Of a stretch of 64,000 nucleotides of DNA, positions 15,940 to 23,677 are shown piece after piece (position 1 is the stretch's first letter; every line of letters begins with the position of its first letter). The stretch spans positions 310,001 to 374,000 of the forward strand of contig NZ_QWDE01000001.1 of NCBI RefSeq assembly GCF_003432065.1, given 5' to 3'. Both the position numbers and the translations under genes were made by a program. Below the pieces are notes generated by a model that saw nothing but the letters and a program-made list of their open reading frames with translations, did no database searches and had not been told where the DNA came from. This DNA is from Mucilaginibacter terrenus (lineage in GTDB: Bacteria > Bacteroidota > Bacteroidia > Sphingobacteriales > Sphingobacteriaceae).

Positions 15940-16413
15940 ATGAAACGCTTAACCCTGCTTATTTTGACACTGTGCTTTTCAGCTATCGCCTTTGCACAAA
16001 CAGCTATCACCCCTGCTGCCGAAGGTGTAACCTACGGCAAAACTGTAACTGCCGATAACGCTATCAGCACCGAAAGCCTGAAAACGAGCCTGAGTACTGA
16101 CTCTGTATACAACGGCAAAGTGACAGGAACAGTAGTTGAAGTTTGTAAAAAGAAAGGTTGCTTTATGAAACTCGCCCAGGATAATGGTAAAACCATAATG
16201 GTGCAGTTTACAGACTACGCCTACTTTATGCCACAGAACATTGTTGGAAAAACGGTAGTAGTTGAAGGTAAAGCCAAAGTTAAGGAGACATCAGTGGAGC
16301 GCCTGGTGCACTACGCTAAAGACGCCGGTAAAAGCCAGGCCGAGATTGCTCAGATCACCGAGCCTAAGAAGGACATTTCCATTATGGCAGACGGTGTTCT
16401 TGTGGTAAAATAA
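15940..16413 (+). CDS. DUF4920 domain periplasmic protein
   Basis: 157 residues from MKRLTLLILTLCFSAIAFAQ, a signal peptide. The mature part is a small beta-rich domain with GKVTGTVVEVCKKKGCFMKL, containing the conserved cysteine pair CxxxGC, followed by MVQFTDYAYFMPQNIVGKTVVVEGKAKV. This OB-fold-like pattern is the DUF4920 family of Bacteroidota, whose function is not known; the CKKKGCFM motif could bind metal or form a disulfide. The chosen start follows a TAnnTTTG box, and a strong terminator follows the gene. Confidence 0.85.
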   Translation: MKRLTLLILTLCFSAIAFAQTAITPAAEGVTYGKTVTADNAISTESLKTSLSTDSVYNGKVTGTVVEVCKKKGCFMKLAQDNGKTIMVQFTDYAYFMPQNIVGKTVVVEGKAKVKETSVERLVHYAKDAGKSQAEIAQITEPKKDISIMADGVLVVK

Positions 16414-16434
16414 TAGCCCTAAAAAGAATTTTTT

Positions 16435-16468
16435 AAAAGCTGTTCCGGATTTTGGAGCAGCTTTTTTT
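16435..16468 (+). terminator. Rho-independent terminator after the DUF4920 gene
   Basis: AAAAGCTGTTCC pairs with GGAGCAGCTTTT over 12 bp (one G-T pair) around a 7-base loop, then a run of T. Confidence 0.9.
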
Positions 16469-16591
16469 ATTTTAAAATTGCTGTAGTAAAAAATGCGGTT
16501 TCTGCAGATTTTGGTTCATGGAAACATACCAGTTATGGAAGTTTTTAACGGGTTCTGCACCTCCGGCCTCGGTGCAGAGAGTGGCGAAATC

Positions 16592-16609
16592 AACGGAAAC
16601 GTTTTCGTT
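16592..16609. promoter_or_regulatory. LacI-family-type operator upstream of uxaC
   Basis: AACGGAAAC followed directly by GTTTTCGTT is an 18-bp palindrome with one mismatched pair and a central CG, the shape bound by LacI-family repressors. It sits 60 bases before the uxaC ATG. No LacI-type gene is in the window. Confidence 0.6.
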
Positions 16610-16669
16610 AAAAGTTTTAGGCTATTTGGCAGAATAAACCTATAATTGAAAACTCCGGATATTACTACC

Positions 16670-18079
16670 ATGAAAACCTTTCTCGACGAGGATTTTTTAC
16701 TGCAAACAGAGACTGCAAAGCGTCTTTATCACGACTATGCGTCCCATCTGCCTATTATTGATTATCACTGCCATCTGCCCCCAAATGAGATAGCCGGAGA
16801 TATCAATTTCGATAATTTAACTGCTATATGGTTGCACGGAGATCATTACAAATGGCGGGCAATGCGGGCTAACGGCGTGGATGAGAGCTATATAACTGGT
16901 GGTAAAAGCGATAAAGAGAAGTTTGATCAATGGGCGGCAACGGTACCTTACACCCTTCGTAATCCATTATATCACTGGACACATCTGGAATTACAGCGGT
17001 ATTTCGGCATAAAATCAAGGTTGATGCCTGCTACTGCTGATGATATTTATAACGATTGTACCGAGAAGCTCCGCAGTAAAGAATATAGAGTTAGAAGCCT
17101 GATAGTCAGGAACAATGTCGAGGTTATCTGCACCACTGATGACCCATTGGACAGCCTTGAATATCACCAGAAAATACGTCAGGACAACTTTGGCGTTAAG
17201 GTGTTGCCAGCATTCCGGCCTGATAAGGCCATGAACACCGATAGCCTTTCTGCATTGAACAATTACATCAATCAAGTAGAGAAAGTAGTTGATAGTGAGA
17301 TACCTGACTGGTATAGCTACCTGTCTGCTCTAAAAAAACGCCACACCTACTTTGCAGGACAGGGCTGCTGTGTGTCTGATCATGGCATAGATCAGATATA
17401 TGCTGAGGATTACACAGAGAAGGAAGTGTCGGAGATTTTTGGTAAGATACGCTCCAATCAGCCAATAACAGTACAGGAGAGTGTGAAATTTAAATCGGCC
17501 ATGCTGTACCAGTTTGCCGTTTGGGACCATGAGAAAGGGTGGGTGCAGCAGTACCATATTGGCGCTTTACGCAACAATAGCTCGCGCGGCTTCAGGCAGT
17601 CTGGTCCTGACACGGGTCGCGACTCTATAGGTGATTTTCATCAGGGAAAAAGCCTGTCAAAGTTTCTGGATAAGCTTGACAGTGAAGATAAACTGGCTAA
17701 AACCATTCTCTATAATCTTAACCCTGCTGATAATGAGCTGATGGCCACAATGGCCGGCAACTTTAATGATGGCTCGGTTGCTGGTAAGATACAGTGGGGT
17801 TCGGCTTGGTGGTTCCTTGATCAGAAAGATGGCATGATCAGGCAGATGAATGCCTTGTCTAATATGGGGCTACTTAGCCGTCTGGTGGGTATGCTAACAG
17901 ATTCGCGCAGTTTTATGTCTTTCCCCCGGCACGAATATTTCCGCAGGATACTTTGCAACTTATTTGGTGACGACATTGAGAATGGCGAGTTGCCTAATGA
18001 CCTCGAATGGACCGGCAAAATTGTACAAGACATTTGCTACTACAATGCCAAGAACTACTTTGATTTTGACAAAAAATAA
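16670..18079 (+). CDS. uxaC: Glucuronate (uronate) isomerase
   Basis: 469 residues from MKTFLDEDFLLQTETAKRLYHDYA, the typical length and opening for UxaC. The TTG-started longer frame adds eight residues with no support. Metal and substrate motifs are present: IIDYHCHLPPNEIA near the N-terminus, TTDDPLDSLEYH, FRPDKAM, SDHGID, and the C-terminal TDSRSFMSFPRHEYFRRILC. The enzyme converts D-glucuronate to D-fructuronate or D-galacturonate to D-tagaturonate. It starts an operon with the KDPG aldolase (11-base gap) and a VF530 gene. A LacI-type operator is upstream. The dehydrogenase and dehydratase steps are not encoded nearby. Confidence 0.97.
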   Translation: MKTFLDEDFLLQTETAKRLYHDYASHLPIIDYHCHLPPNEIAGDINFDNLTAIWLHGDHYKWRAMRANGVDESYITGGKSDKEKFDQWAATVPYTLRNPLYHWTHLELQRYFGIKSRLMPATADDIYNDCTEKLRSKEYRVRSLIVRNNVEVICTTDDPLDSLEYHQKIRQDNFGVKVLPAFRPDKAMNTDSLSALNNYINQVEKVVDSEIPDWYSYLSALKKRHTYFAGQGCCVSDHGIDQIYAEDYTEKEVSEIFGKIRSNQPITVQESVKFKSAMLYQFAVWDHEKGWVQQYHIGALRNNSSRGFRQSGPDTGRDSIGDFHQGKSLSKFLDKLDSEDKLAKTILYNLNPADNELMATMAGNFNDGSVAGKIQWGSAWWFLDQKDGMIRQMNALSNMGLLSRLVGMLTDSRSFMSFPRHEYFRRILCNLFGDDIENGELPNDLEWTGKIVQDICYYNAKNYFDFDKK

Positions 18080-18090
18080 CAATTGCTCAA

Positions 18091-18750
18091 ATGGTTGATA
18101 AAGAAGCTGTATTAGACACTATACTTTCGCAGGGTATCTTACCGCTGTTTTTCTACGAAGATGCTTCTGTGAGCCTCGAAATCACCCGTACACTGTATAA
18201 AGCCGGGGTGAGGGCGCTGGAATACACAAACAGGGGCAAAGAGGCATTAGCTAACTTTCGTATCATCAAACAAGCTGTTGCTGCAGATATGCCAGGTATG
18301 TACCTGGGCATTGGTACCATTAAAACCGGACTGGAAGCAGAGGCGTTTGTTGATGCAGGAGCAGATTTCATAGTATCACCTATTATTGATAGCGAGGTTG
18401 CTCAGGTGGCTTCAAGCTACAAGCTGTTGTATATTCCTGGTTGTATGACACCGTCGGAAATACATGTGGCGCAGCAGTATAAGGCCATGCTGATAAAGCT
18501 TTTCCCTGCTAATATCCTGGGGCCGGCATTTGTCTCTTCTATACGGGAGTTGTTTCCAGGGCAGCTGTTTGTACCTACCGGCGGGGTAGAACTGGAGGCA
18601 GATAACATATCGGCATGGTTCCGTTCTGGTGTGTGCGCTGTAGGGTTGGGAAGTAAACTTATTAGTAAAAAGGTTTTGGATGAGCGACTTTACGACAAGT
18701 TATATGCTGATACAACCAAAGCGCTGGAACTGGTACAGCTAAGTAAATAA
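18091..18750 (+). CDS. eda: Bifunctional 4-hydroxy-2-oxoglutarate / KDPG aldolase
   Basis: 219 residues. The active-site residues match Eda: Glu44 in RALEYTNRG and the Schiff-base Lys136 in MLIKLFPAN, with [17 protein letters not shown] and [13 protein letters not shown] [12 protein letters not shown] forming the phosphate site. It cleaves 2-keto-3-deoxy-6-phosphogluconate to pyruvate and glyceraldehyde 3-phosphate, the last step of hexuronate breakdown. It lies 11 bases after uxaC and 5 before the VF530 gene, so it is clearly in the uronate operon. Confidence 0.95.
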   Translation: MVDKEAVLDTILSQGILPLFFYEDASVSLEITRTLYKAGVRALEYTNRGKEALANFRIIKQAVAADMPGMYLGIGTIKTGLEAEAFVDAGADFIVSPIIDSEVAQVASSYKLLYIPGCMTPSEIHVAQQYKAMLIKLFPANILGPAFVSSIRELFPGQLFVPTGGVELEADNISAWFRSGVCAVGLGSKLISKKVLDERLYDKLYADTTKALELVQLSK

Positions 18751-18755
18751 AGACA

Positions 18756-18992
18756 ATGCAGCAAACCTCAAAAGACCCACTCCACGGTAAAACCCTGGAA
18801 GCTATATTAACGGCTTTGGTGAACTATTTTGATTGGCCGGAGCTTGGTTATCGTATCCGGATAAACTGTTTTCTGGATAATCCAAGTATAAACTCCAGCC
18901 TCAAGTTCCTGCGCAAAACGCCTTGGGCACGCAAGAAAGTGGAAGAGCTTTATATAGAGTTCCACCAAAAAATGCCTGCCGATAAAGCCTAG
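18756..18992 (+). CDS. VF530 family protein (DUF2132)
   Basis: 78 residues with the complete family signature: [57 protein letters not shown]. The family is a small conserved fold named after Vibrio fischeri VF530 and is annotated as a DNA-binding protein from structure; its role is not established. It is 5 bases after eda and ends inside a CTAG shared with the convergent helicase-like gene, so co-transcription with the uronate operon is likely but may be coincidental. Confidence 0.9.
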   Translation: MQQTSKDPLHGKTLEAILTALVNYFDWPELGYRIRINCFLDNPSINSSLKFLRKTPWARKKVEELYIEFHQKMPADKA

Positions 18993-20299
18993 TGCTTACG
19001 CTTCTTGTTCATCTTAGCTTTTTCCCCTGAACTGAAATTGAATGTTTTGGCGTTCTCAGGCTTCTTTGTGTGAAAGGCTTCTCCGGGAACGTGTTTATTG
19101 GGGTCTACACGCACAGGTTTCTTTTCCTTTTCAGCTTCTTTTTGCTTGTGGTCCTTCTCTATTACCAAATCTTCGGGCAGCTCACCGGCTTCCATTTTCT
19201 GCCCTGTTGCCTGCTCAATCTTACGAACCTGGTTCAATTCAATGTCAGTAGCAAAAGTTATTGCTACAGTATCATCGTCGTTGCTGTCGGTTGCCTTAGT
19301 TACATGTTTGATAAACGTGTCTTTGTCTGCAGGTAGGTCAAAATGGATGATGAAAGGTATGTTGGTCAGGTCAGTTTCCTGTTCGTTTTCATTCGCAATT
19401 ATGAGTACACGGGCGCTTTCATCCTCTGTAAACTCGCTTATTGCGCTTACTTGTTTTAGTTCGAACGCGGCCGGAGCAAGCAGCATCACTGTTGTACGTT
19501 GCCGGTTTTGTAGTTGCTGGTAAATCTTTTCAGCAGTTTGTTTTGTATTGGCAAATACCACTGTTTTAGTAAACAGTTCATCGTCTTGCATAAACAATGT
19601 AAGCAGGTTTAACTTTGTGCCGAAGTTAGGTACATGATACAACAGCTGCTGATAAGTTGGTATTTTCTGGTCAAATGATCCATCCACTTCAATCTCTGCC
19701 GGAGTATTCATAAACGGCATTATCATTCGTTCCAGCTTGTCATGCATCACTTCGCTGAACACAAGGCGCTGGCACTTATCAATGCTGTTAGATAGCTCTG
19801 TAACGGGCAGCTGTAAGCCAAGTTTTACTATCTCATGCGCATCATCTATAATAAATAGAGTGACCTTGTTCAGGTTCAATCCTAACTTTAAATAAATAGC
19901 TCTGGCCCTTTCAGGTGAGGCAATTACAATATCTGCACCTTCAGCAAGGTCGTCCATTTGTTGGTCTACACCCCCTCCTGTGTGAAGGCCGACTATACGT
20001 ATGGCGGAGTTCTTATTAAGCAGATCAAAATGGGCGATCATTGCGAAAACCGCCTCCTGATCTGGCACCAGTATCAGCACTTGCGGCACACCATCGGGTT
20101 TATAACTAAAGCGGTTTAACGCGCCAAGCACAATAGTAGTCGTCTTGCCGCATCCTTCCGGTGCTATGGCAATTAAGTCTTGGCCGCCTATGATGCGGTT
20201 AATTGTTTTTAACTGTAGTTCGGTAGGGCTGGTGTAGCCAACTTCCTTAACAGATCGAATTAATTGCTTGTTCAGCCGTAGCTTATCTGACCACACCAT
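18989..20299 (-). CDS. Degenerate DEAD-box helicase-like protein
   Basis: 436 residues from [34 protein letters not shown] promoter at 20318-20325 lies inside the longer frame that reaches 20365, so the shorter start is preferred. A Q-motif-like TSPTELQ, motif [10 protein letters not shown] (46-54) and motif II IIDDAHE (DDAH at 152-155) are present. Motif III is SEVMH instead of SAT. In the second RecA-like half, [12 protein letters not shown] resembles motif IV, but motif V lacks TDxxxRGxD ([16 protein letters not shown]) and motif VI lacks HRxGRxGR ([10 protein letters not shown]). The tail is Lys/Glu-rich. It may bind ATP and RNA but is unlikely to be an active helicase. Confidence 0.8.
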   Translation of the reverse strand: MVWSDKLRLNKQLIRSVKEVGYTSPTELQLKTINRIIGGQDLIAIAPEGCGKTTTIVLGALNRFSYKPDGVPQVLILVPDQEAVFAMIAHFDLLNKNSAIRIVGLHTGGGVDQQMDDLAEGADIVIASPERARAIYLKLGLNLNKVTLFIIDDAHEIVKLGLQLPVTELSNSIDKCQRLVFSEVMHDKLERMIMPFMNTPAEIEVDGSFDQKIPTYQQLLYHVPNFGTKLNLLTLFMQDDELFTKTVVFANTKQTAEKIYQQLQNRQRTTVMLLAPAAFELKQVSAISEFTEDESARVLIIANENEQETDLTNIPFIIHFDLPADKDTFIKHVTKATDSNDDDTVAITFATDIELNQVRKIEQATGQKMEAGELPEDLVIEKDHKQKEAEKEKKPVRVDPNKHVPGEAFHTKKPENAKTFNFSSGEKAKMNKKRKH

Positions 20300-20317
20300 A
20301 CTTAAAATATAAGGCGG

Positions 20318-20346
20318 CAAAGATACACATTTAGTTACCTGCCCCG
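20318..20346 (-). promoter_or_regulatory. Promoter of the helicase-like gene
   Basis: On the minus strand TTTC, a 20-base spacer, then TATCTTTG at 20325-20318. The ATG at 20299 is 18 bases downstream. This decides the start of the gene. Confidence 0.6.
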
Positions 20347-20391
20347 AAATGAGCTTTGTCGACATACGTTAGCATGTAAAATGTTTACTTT

Positions 20392-20399
20392 TAACTTTA
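20392..20399 (+). promoter_or_regulatory. -7-like box of the GH172 gene
   Basis: TAACTTTA differs from TAnnTTTG only at the last base and lies 20 bases before the ATG at 20420. It sits back to back with the helicase promoter. Confidence 0.35.
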
Positions 20400-20419
20400 T
20401 AAACCATTATACCTACATT

Positions 20420-21577
20420 ATGAAAAAACACCTTTTTACAGCAATTTTTGCATTGCTGGGCTTGGGGGCTGCAGCACAGCAATACGATGGTTTGAGCAGC
20501 AGCATGGGCAACATCTTCCGGACATCTGATGCGGTGAGCAGATCCATCAGCCCCGAAAACTTCAAAGGCGAAAAAGGAAAGGGCGGCATGGCAACCACCG
20601 GCACAGGTGCAGCCGCCTCCCGTGATCTGGGGCAGACATGGAAAGTGAGCCCTTCCGTAATCATCAAAAAACACACTACTTACACCGTTGCAGAAATTGA
20701 TGGCTCAGGCGCTATACAACACATCTGGATGACACCTACAGGTAACTGGCGTTATTCGATAATTCGCTTTTACTGGGATGATGAAACAACGCCATCAGTA
20801 GAAGCACCTGTGGGCGATTTCTTTTGTATGGGCTGGGGAAAGTATTCGCCGCTTACCTCGTTGGCGGTAGTGGTAAATCCCGGCAGTGCTTTCAACTGTT
20901 ACTGGCCGATGCCATTTAGGAAAAAGTGCCGGATAACAATGGAGAATATTGATGATGAAGATATGGTGCTATACTACCAGGTAGATTATACGTTGACCAA
21001 GGTGCCCGATGACGCAGGTTATTTTCATGCGCAATTCAGGCGTATAAACCCGTTGCCTTACAAAAAAGACTATGTTTTAGTAGACAGCATCAGGGGCAAG
21101 GGCCAGTATGTAGGCACTTACCTAGCTTATGGATCAAACAAAAACGGCTGGTGGGGAGAAGGCGAAATAAAATTTTTTATGGATGGCGATACTAAATACC
21201 CTACCATAATAGGCACCGGCACCGAGGACTACTTCTGTGGTTCATACAATTTCGATTCACGAAAGAAGCGGCCTGATGGAAGTGAATACACCGACTATAC
21301 CGAGTTTAGCGGACCGTATACTGGATTGCACCAGGTAATACGTGGAGATGGGCATTACAATGTTGGCCAGCGCTTTGGCATGTACCGCTGGCATATTGCT
21401 GATCCGATACGATTTGAAAAGAACCTTAAAGTTACCTTACAGGCGTTAGGATGGCGCAGCGGAGGCAGGTATTTGCCTTTACAGGACGACATAGCTTCCG
21501 TTGTGTTTTGGTACCAAACGGGGCAGCATGGCCCGTTTCCAAAATTGCCGGCTAAGGATGAATTGGAAGTGAATTAG
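20420..21577 (+). CDS. DUF2961 glycoside hydrolase (GH172-like)
   Basis: 385 residues from MKKHLFTAIFALLGLGAAAQQ, a signal peptide; the longer frame to 20381 overlaps the promoter. Family motifs are clear: AVSRSISPENFKGEKGKGG, GSGAIQHIWMTP, DFFCMGWGKYSPLTSLAVVVNPGSAFNCYWPMPFRK and GEGEIKFFMDGDTKYPTIIGTGTEDYFCGSYNF, the last holding the conserved acidic residues. GH172 enzymes include difructose-anhydride-forming fructanases and exo-D-arabinofuranosidases, so the substrate is probably a furanoside, secreted or periplasmic. It is followed 40 bases later by a FucP-type sugar transporter, which could import its product. Confidence 0.9.
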   Translation: MKKHLFTAIFALLGLGAAAQQYDGLSSSMGNIFRTSDAVSRSISPENFKGEKGKGGMATTGTGAAASRDLGQTWKVSPSVIIKKHTTYTVAEIDGSGAIQHIWMTPTGNWRYSIIRFYWDDETTPSVEAPVGDFFCMGWGKYSPLTSLAVVVNPGSAFNCYWPMPFRKKCRITMENIDDEDMVLYYQVDYTLTKVPDDAGYFHAQFRRINPLPYKKDYVLVDSIRGKGQYVGTYLAYGSNKNGWWGEGEIKFFMDGDTKYPTIIGTGTEDYFCGSYNFDSRKKRPDGSEYTDYTEFSGPYTGLHQVIRGDGHYNVGQRFGMYRWHIADPIRFEKNLKVTLQALGWRSGGRYLPLQDDIASVVFWYQTGQHGPFPKLPAKDELEVN

Positions 21578-21617
21578 TATTATATTGACCCCACCAAATT
21601 ACCGATTAGATCTGATT

Positions 21618-22898
21618 ATGTCTAAAAATAACAACCTTGCTGCAGTTGCGCTTATCACTTCGCTATTCTTTTTATGGGGCTTTGCGTTGAACCTTAACCC
21701 TATACTGATACCGCATTTAAAAAAGGCTTGTCAGCTTACCGATTTTCAATCTTCATTAATTGATTCTGCATCCTATATTGCTTATTTCCTGATGCCTATT
21801 CCAGCAGCGTTGTTCATGAAAAAGTACAGCTATAAAGGGGGAATTGTGTTAGGGCTCTTGCTGTTTTCGGTTGGGGCCTTGTTGTTTTACCCGGCAGCAG
21901 CTGTAAGGGAGTATAGTTTTTTTCTTGGGGCATTATTTGTGGTATTCTCCGGAATGGCTTTCCTGGAGACTGCCGCGAATCCGTTGATTACCCTTATTGG
22001 CGACCCGGCAAGCGCCACCCAACGCATAAACTTTGCTCAATCTTTTAACGGCCTTGCAGCTACGGTAAGTCCGCTCTTAGGTGGTCTGTTTATTTTGTCA
22101 GGTAAAACACTTACCGCGGCCGAAGAAAAGGCCATGTCATCACAGGAATTGGGTGCTTACCTGGATAAGGAAGCGTCATCGGTACAAATACCCTTCATTG
22201 TAATAAGTATAGTGGTGTTTATTGTTGCTGTGCTTGTTTGGCGTACCGCTTTTCCTGCGGTGACAGACGAAAATGCAGACGAACTTGGCGACGAACGTCG
22301 GCCGCTTGGTAGCCGGATAGCAGAGTTGTTAAAGAACAAGCAATTAATGACAGGCGTATTGGCCGAATTCTTTTATGTAGGTGGCCAGGCTTGTGTAAGC
22401 AGCTTTTTTATACGTTTTAGCGAAAAAGTAGCTTTAATACCCGAGAAAGATGCCTCTACCATTTATCTTCCGCTGGCATTTTTAGGCTTCATGATCGGGC
22501 GCTTTGTGGGTACGTTCCTTATGCGGTTTTTCAATCCTGTAAAGTTGCTGCTTACTTACGCGGTAATAAATGTTATCCTGATTCTGCTTGCCGTAAACCT
22601 GCATGGCAGGGAGGCTGTATATACGTTAATGGCGGTATGGTTCTTTATGTCTATCATGTTCCCAACAATTTTCTCGTTGAGCATCCGTAACCTTGGCAAT
22701 AAAACAAAGCTGGGTTCGTCGCTGGTAATAATGGGTATTGTGGGTGGCGCTATACTACCGCCAATAATGGGCCGGGTGTCCGACATGTTCAACATCCAGG
22801 TTGCTTACCTGGTTCCCGGTATAAGCTTTGCGGCTATCCTGTTGTTTGCACTAAACAACCTTAAAGTTAAGAAGGTTAATGTAGTTGCCGGACACTAA
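21618..22898 (+). CDS. FucP-type MFS sugar:H+ symporter
   Basis: 426 residues from MSKNNNLAAVALITSLFFLWGFALNLNPILIPHLKK. Twelve hydrophobic segments are visible. The FucP subgroup features are present: FFLWGFxxxLNxxLIPHLK in helix 1, SYIAYFLMPIPAALFMKKYSYKGGIVLG, FLETAANPLITLIGDPASATQRINFAQSFNGLA and the Glu/Asn-rich substrate region. This subgroup imports L-fucose, galactose, glucose or related monosaccharides with protons across the inner membrane. The position after GH172 suggests that it takes up the released sugar. Confidence 0.92.
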   Translation: MSKNNNLAAVALITSLFFLWGFALNLNPILIPHLKKACQLTDFQSSLIDSASYIAYFLMPIPAALFMKKYSYKGGIVLGLLLFSVGALLFYPAAAVREYSFFLGALFVVFSGMAFLETAANPLITLIGDPASATQRINFAQSFNGLAATVSPLLGGLFILSGKTLTAAEEKAMSSQELGAYLDKEASSVQIPFIVISIVVFIVAVLVWRTAFPAVTDENADELGDERRPLGSRIAELLKNKQLMTGVLAEFFYVGGQACVSSFFIRFSEKVALIPEKDASTIYLPLAFLGFMIGRFVGTFLMRFFNPVKLLLTYAVINVILILLAVNLHGREAVYTLMAVWFFMSIMFPTIFSLSIRNLGNKTKLGSSLVIMGIVGGAILPPIMGRVSDMFNIQVAYLVPGISFAAILLFALNNLKVKKVNVVAGH

Positions 22899-22931
22899 TG
22901 GAGAACTAAACAAGATCAAAAATGATTACAT

Positions 22932-22965
22932 ACAAAATGCGCAAGAAGTAATTTGCGCGTTTTGT
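22932..22965. terminator. Terminator after the FucP-type gene
   Basis: ACAAAATGCGCAA pairs with TTGCGCGTTTTGT over 13 bp (one G-T pair) around an 8-base loop. It lies between convergent genes and is AT-rich on both sides, so it may act for both. Confidence 0.75.
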
Positions 22966-22993
22966 TTAAGGAACAACGTTGTAAGCCGTTCCG

Positions 22994-23668
22994 CTATAAC
23001 AATCCTTTGAGCTCCGCCCAAACGTTATTGGCGAGTATTTTAGCGCCTTCAGCAGTAGGGTGTATGCCATCTGCTTGGTTTAAACTCTTTACACCACCTA
23101 CGCCTTGCAACAGAAATGGTACAAGTGTTATGTTGTTCTTTTTGGCAAGATTTGGGAACATATCCTTAAAGTCGTTAACGTAAGTACCGCCCATGTTTGG
23201 TGGTACCTGCATGCCCAACAGCATTAACTTGGCTTTTGGATACTTGGTTTTTACTTTGTCGATAATGGTTTGCAGATTGGACTGTGTACTGCTTACAGGT
23301 AAACCACGCAAGCCATCATTAGCGCCAAGTTCTAGCACAAATATGTCTACCGGCTGCTTCAATATCCAATCTATTCTTCCCAGCCCTCCTGCAGATGTTT
23401 CTCCGCTTACTCCGCTGTTTACTATATGATAGGGCAGCTTTGCAGAATCAAGTTTGGTTTGAAGAACCCCCGGGTAAGCTTCAGATACATCATCAAGCCC
23501 GTAACCGGCAGTAAGACTATCGCCGAATACTAGTATAGTTTTCTTAGGAGCCGACACGGCTGAGGTGGTCTTAGTGGTGTCCGATTCGGAGGACTTTGTG
23601 TTACTATTGCACGCAGCAAGAACAACGGTTAAGCAGGTAAGTATCCCTATTTTAAGGCTGGATTTCAT
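22994..23668 (-). CDS. tesA: GDSL-type arylesterase/lysophospholipase lipoprotein (TesA-like)
   Basis: 224 residues. A lipobox VLAAC puts a lipidated Cys at 20, followed by a Ser/Thr-rich linker. The SGNH hydrolase blocks are complete: ILVFGDSLTAGYGL (nucleophile Ser51), SGVSGETSAGGLGRIDWIL, VLELGANDGLRGLP and DGIHPTAEGAKILA (catalytic Asp/His). The family includes E. coli TesA thioesterase I/protease I, active on lysophospholipids and aryl esters. It follows the ABC permease gene by 9 bases. The same neighbours (ybbA, ybbP, tesA) occur together in proteobacteria. Confidence 0.9.
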   Translation of the reverse strand: MKSSLKIGILTCLTVVLAACNSNTKSSESDTTKTTSAVSAPKKTILVFGDSLTAGYGLDDVSEAYPGVLQTKLDSAKLPYHIVNSGVSGETSAGGLGRIDWILKQPVDIFVLELGANDGLRGLPVSSTQSNLQTIIDKVKTKYPKAKLMLLGMQVPPNMGGTYVNDFKDMFPNLAKKNNITLVPFLLQGVGGVKSLNQADGIHPTAEGAKILANNVWAELKGLL

Positions 23669-23677
23669 GTTTACGTA

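Noticed and set aside
21585..21617. Long start of the FucP-type transporter
   Set aside because: The family begins with NNLAAVALITSLFFLWGF; the ATG at 21618 is sufficient.
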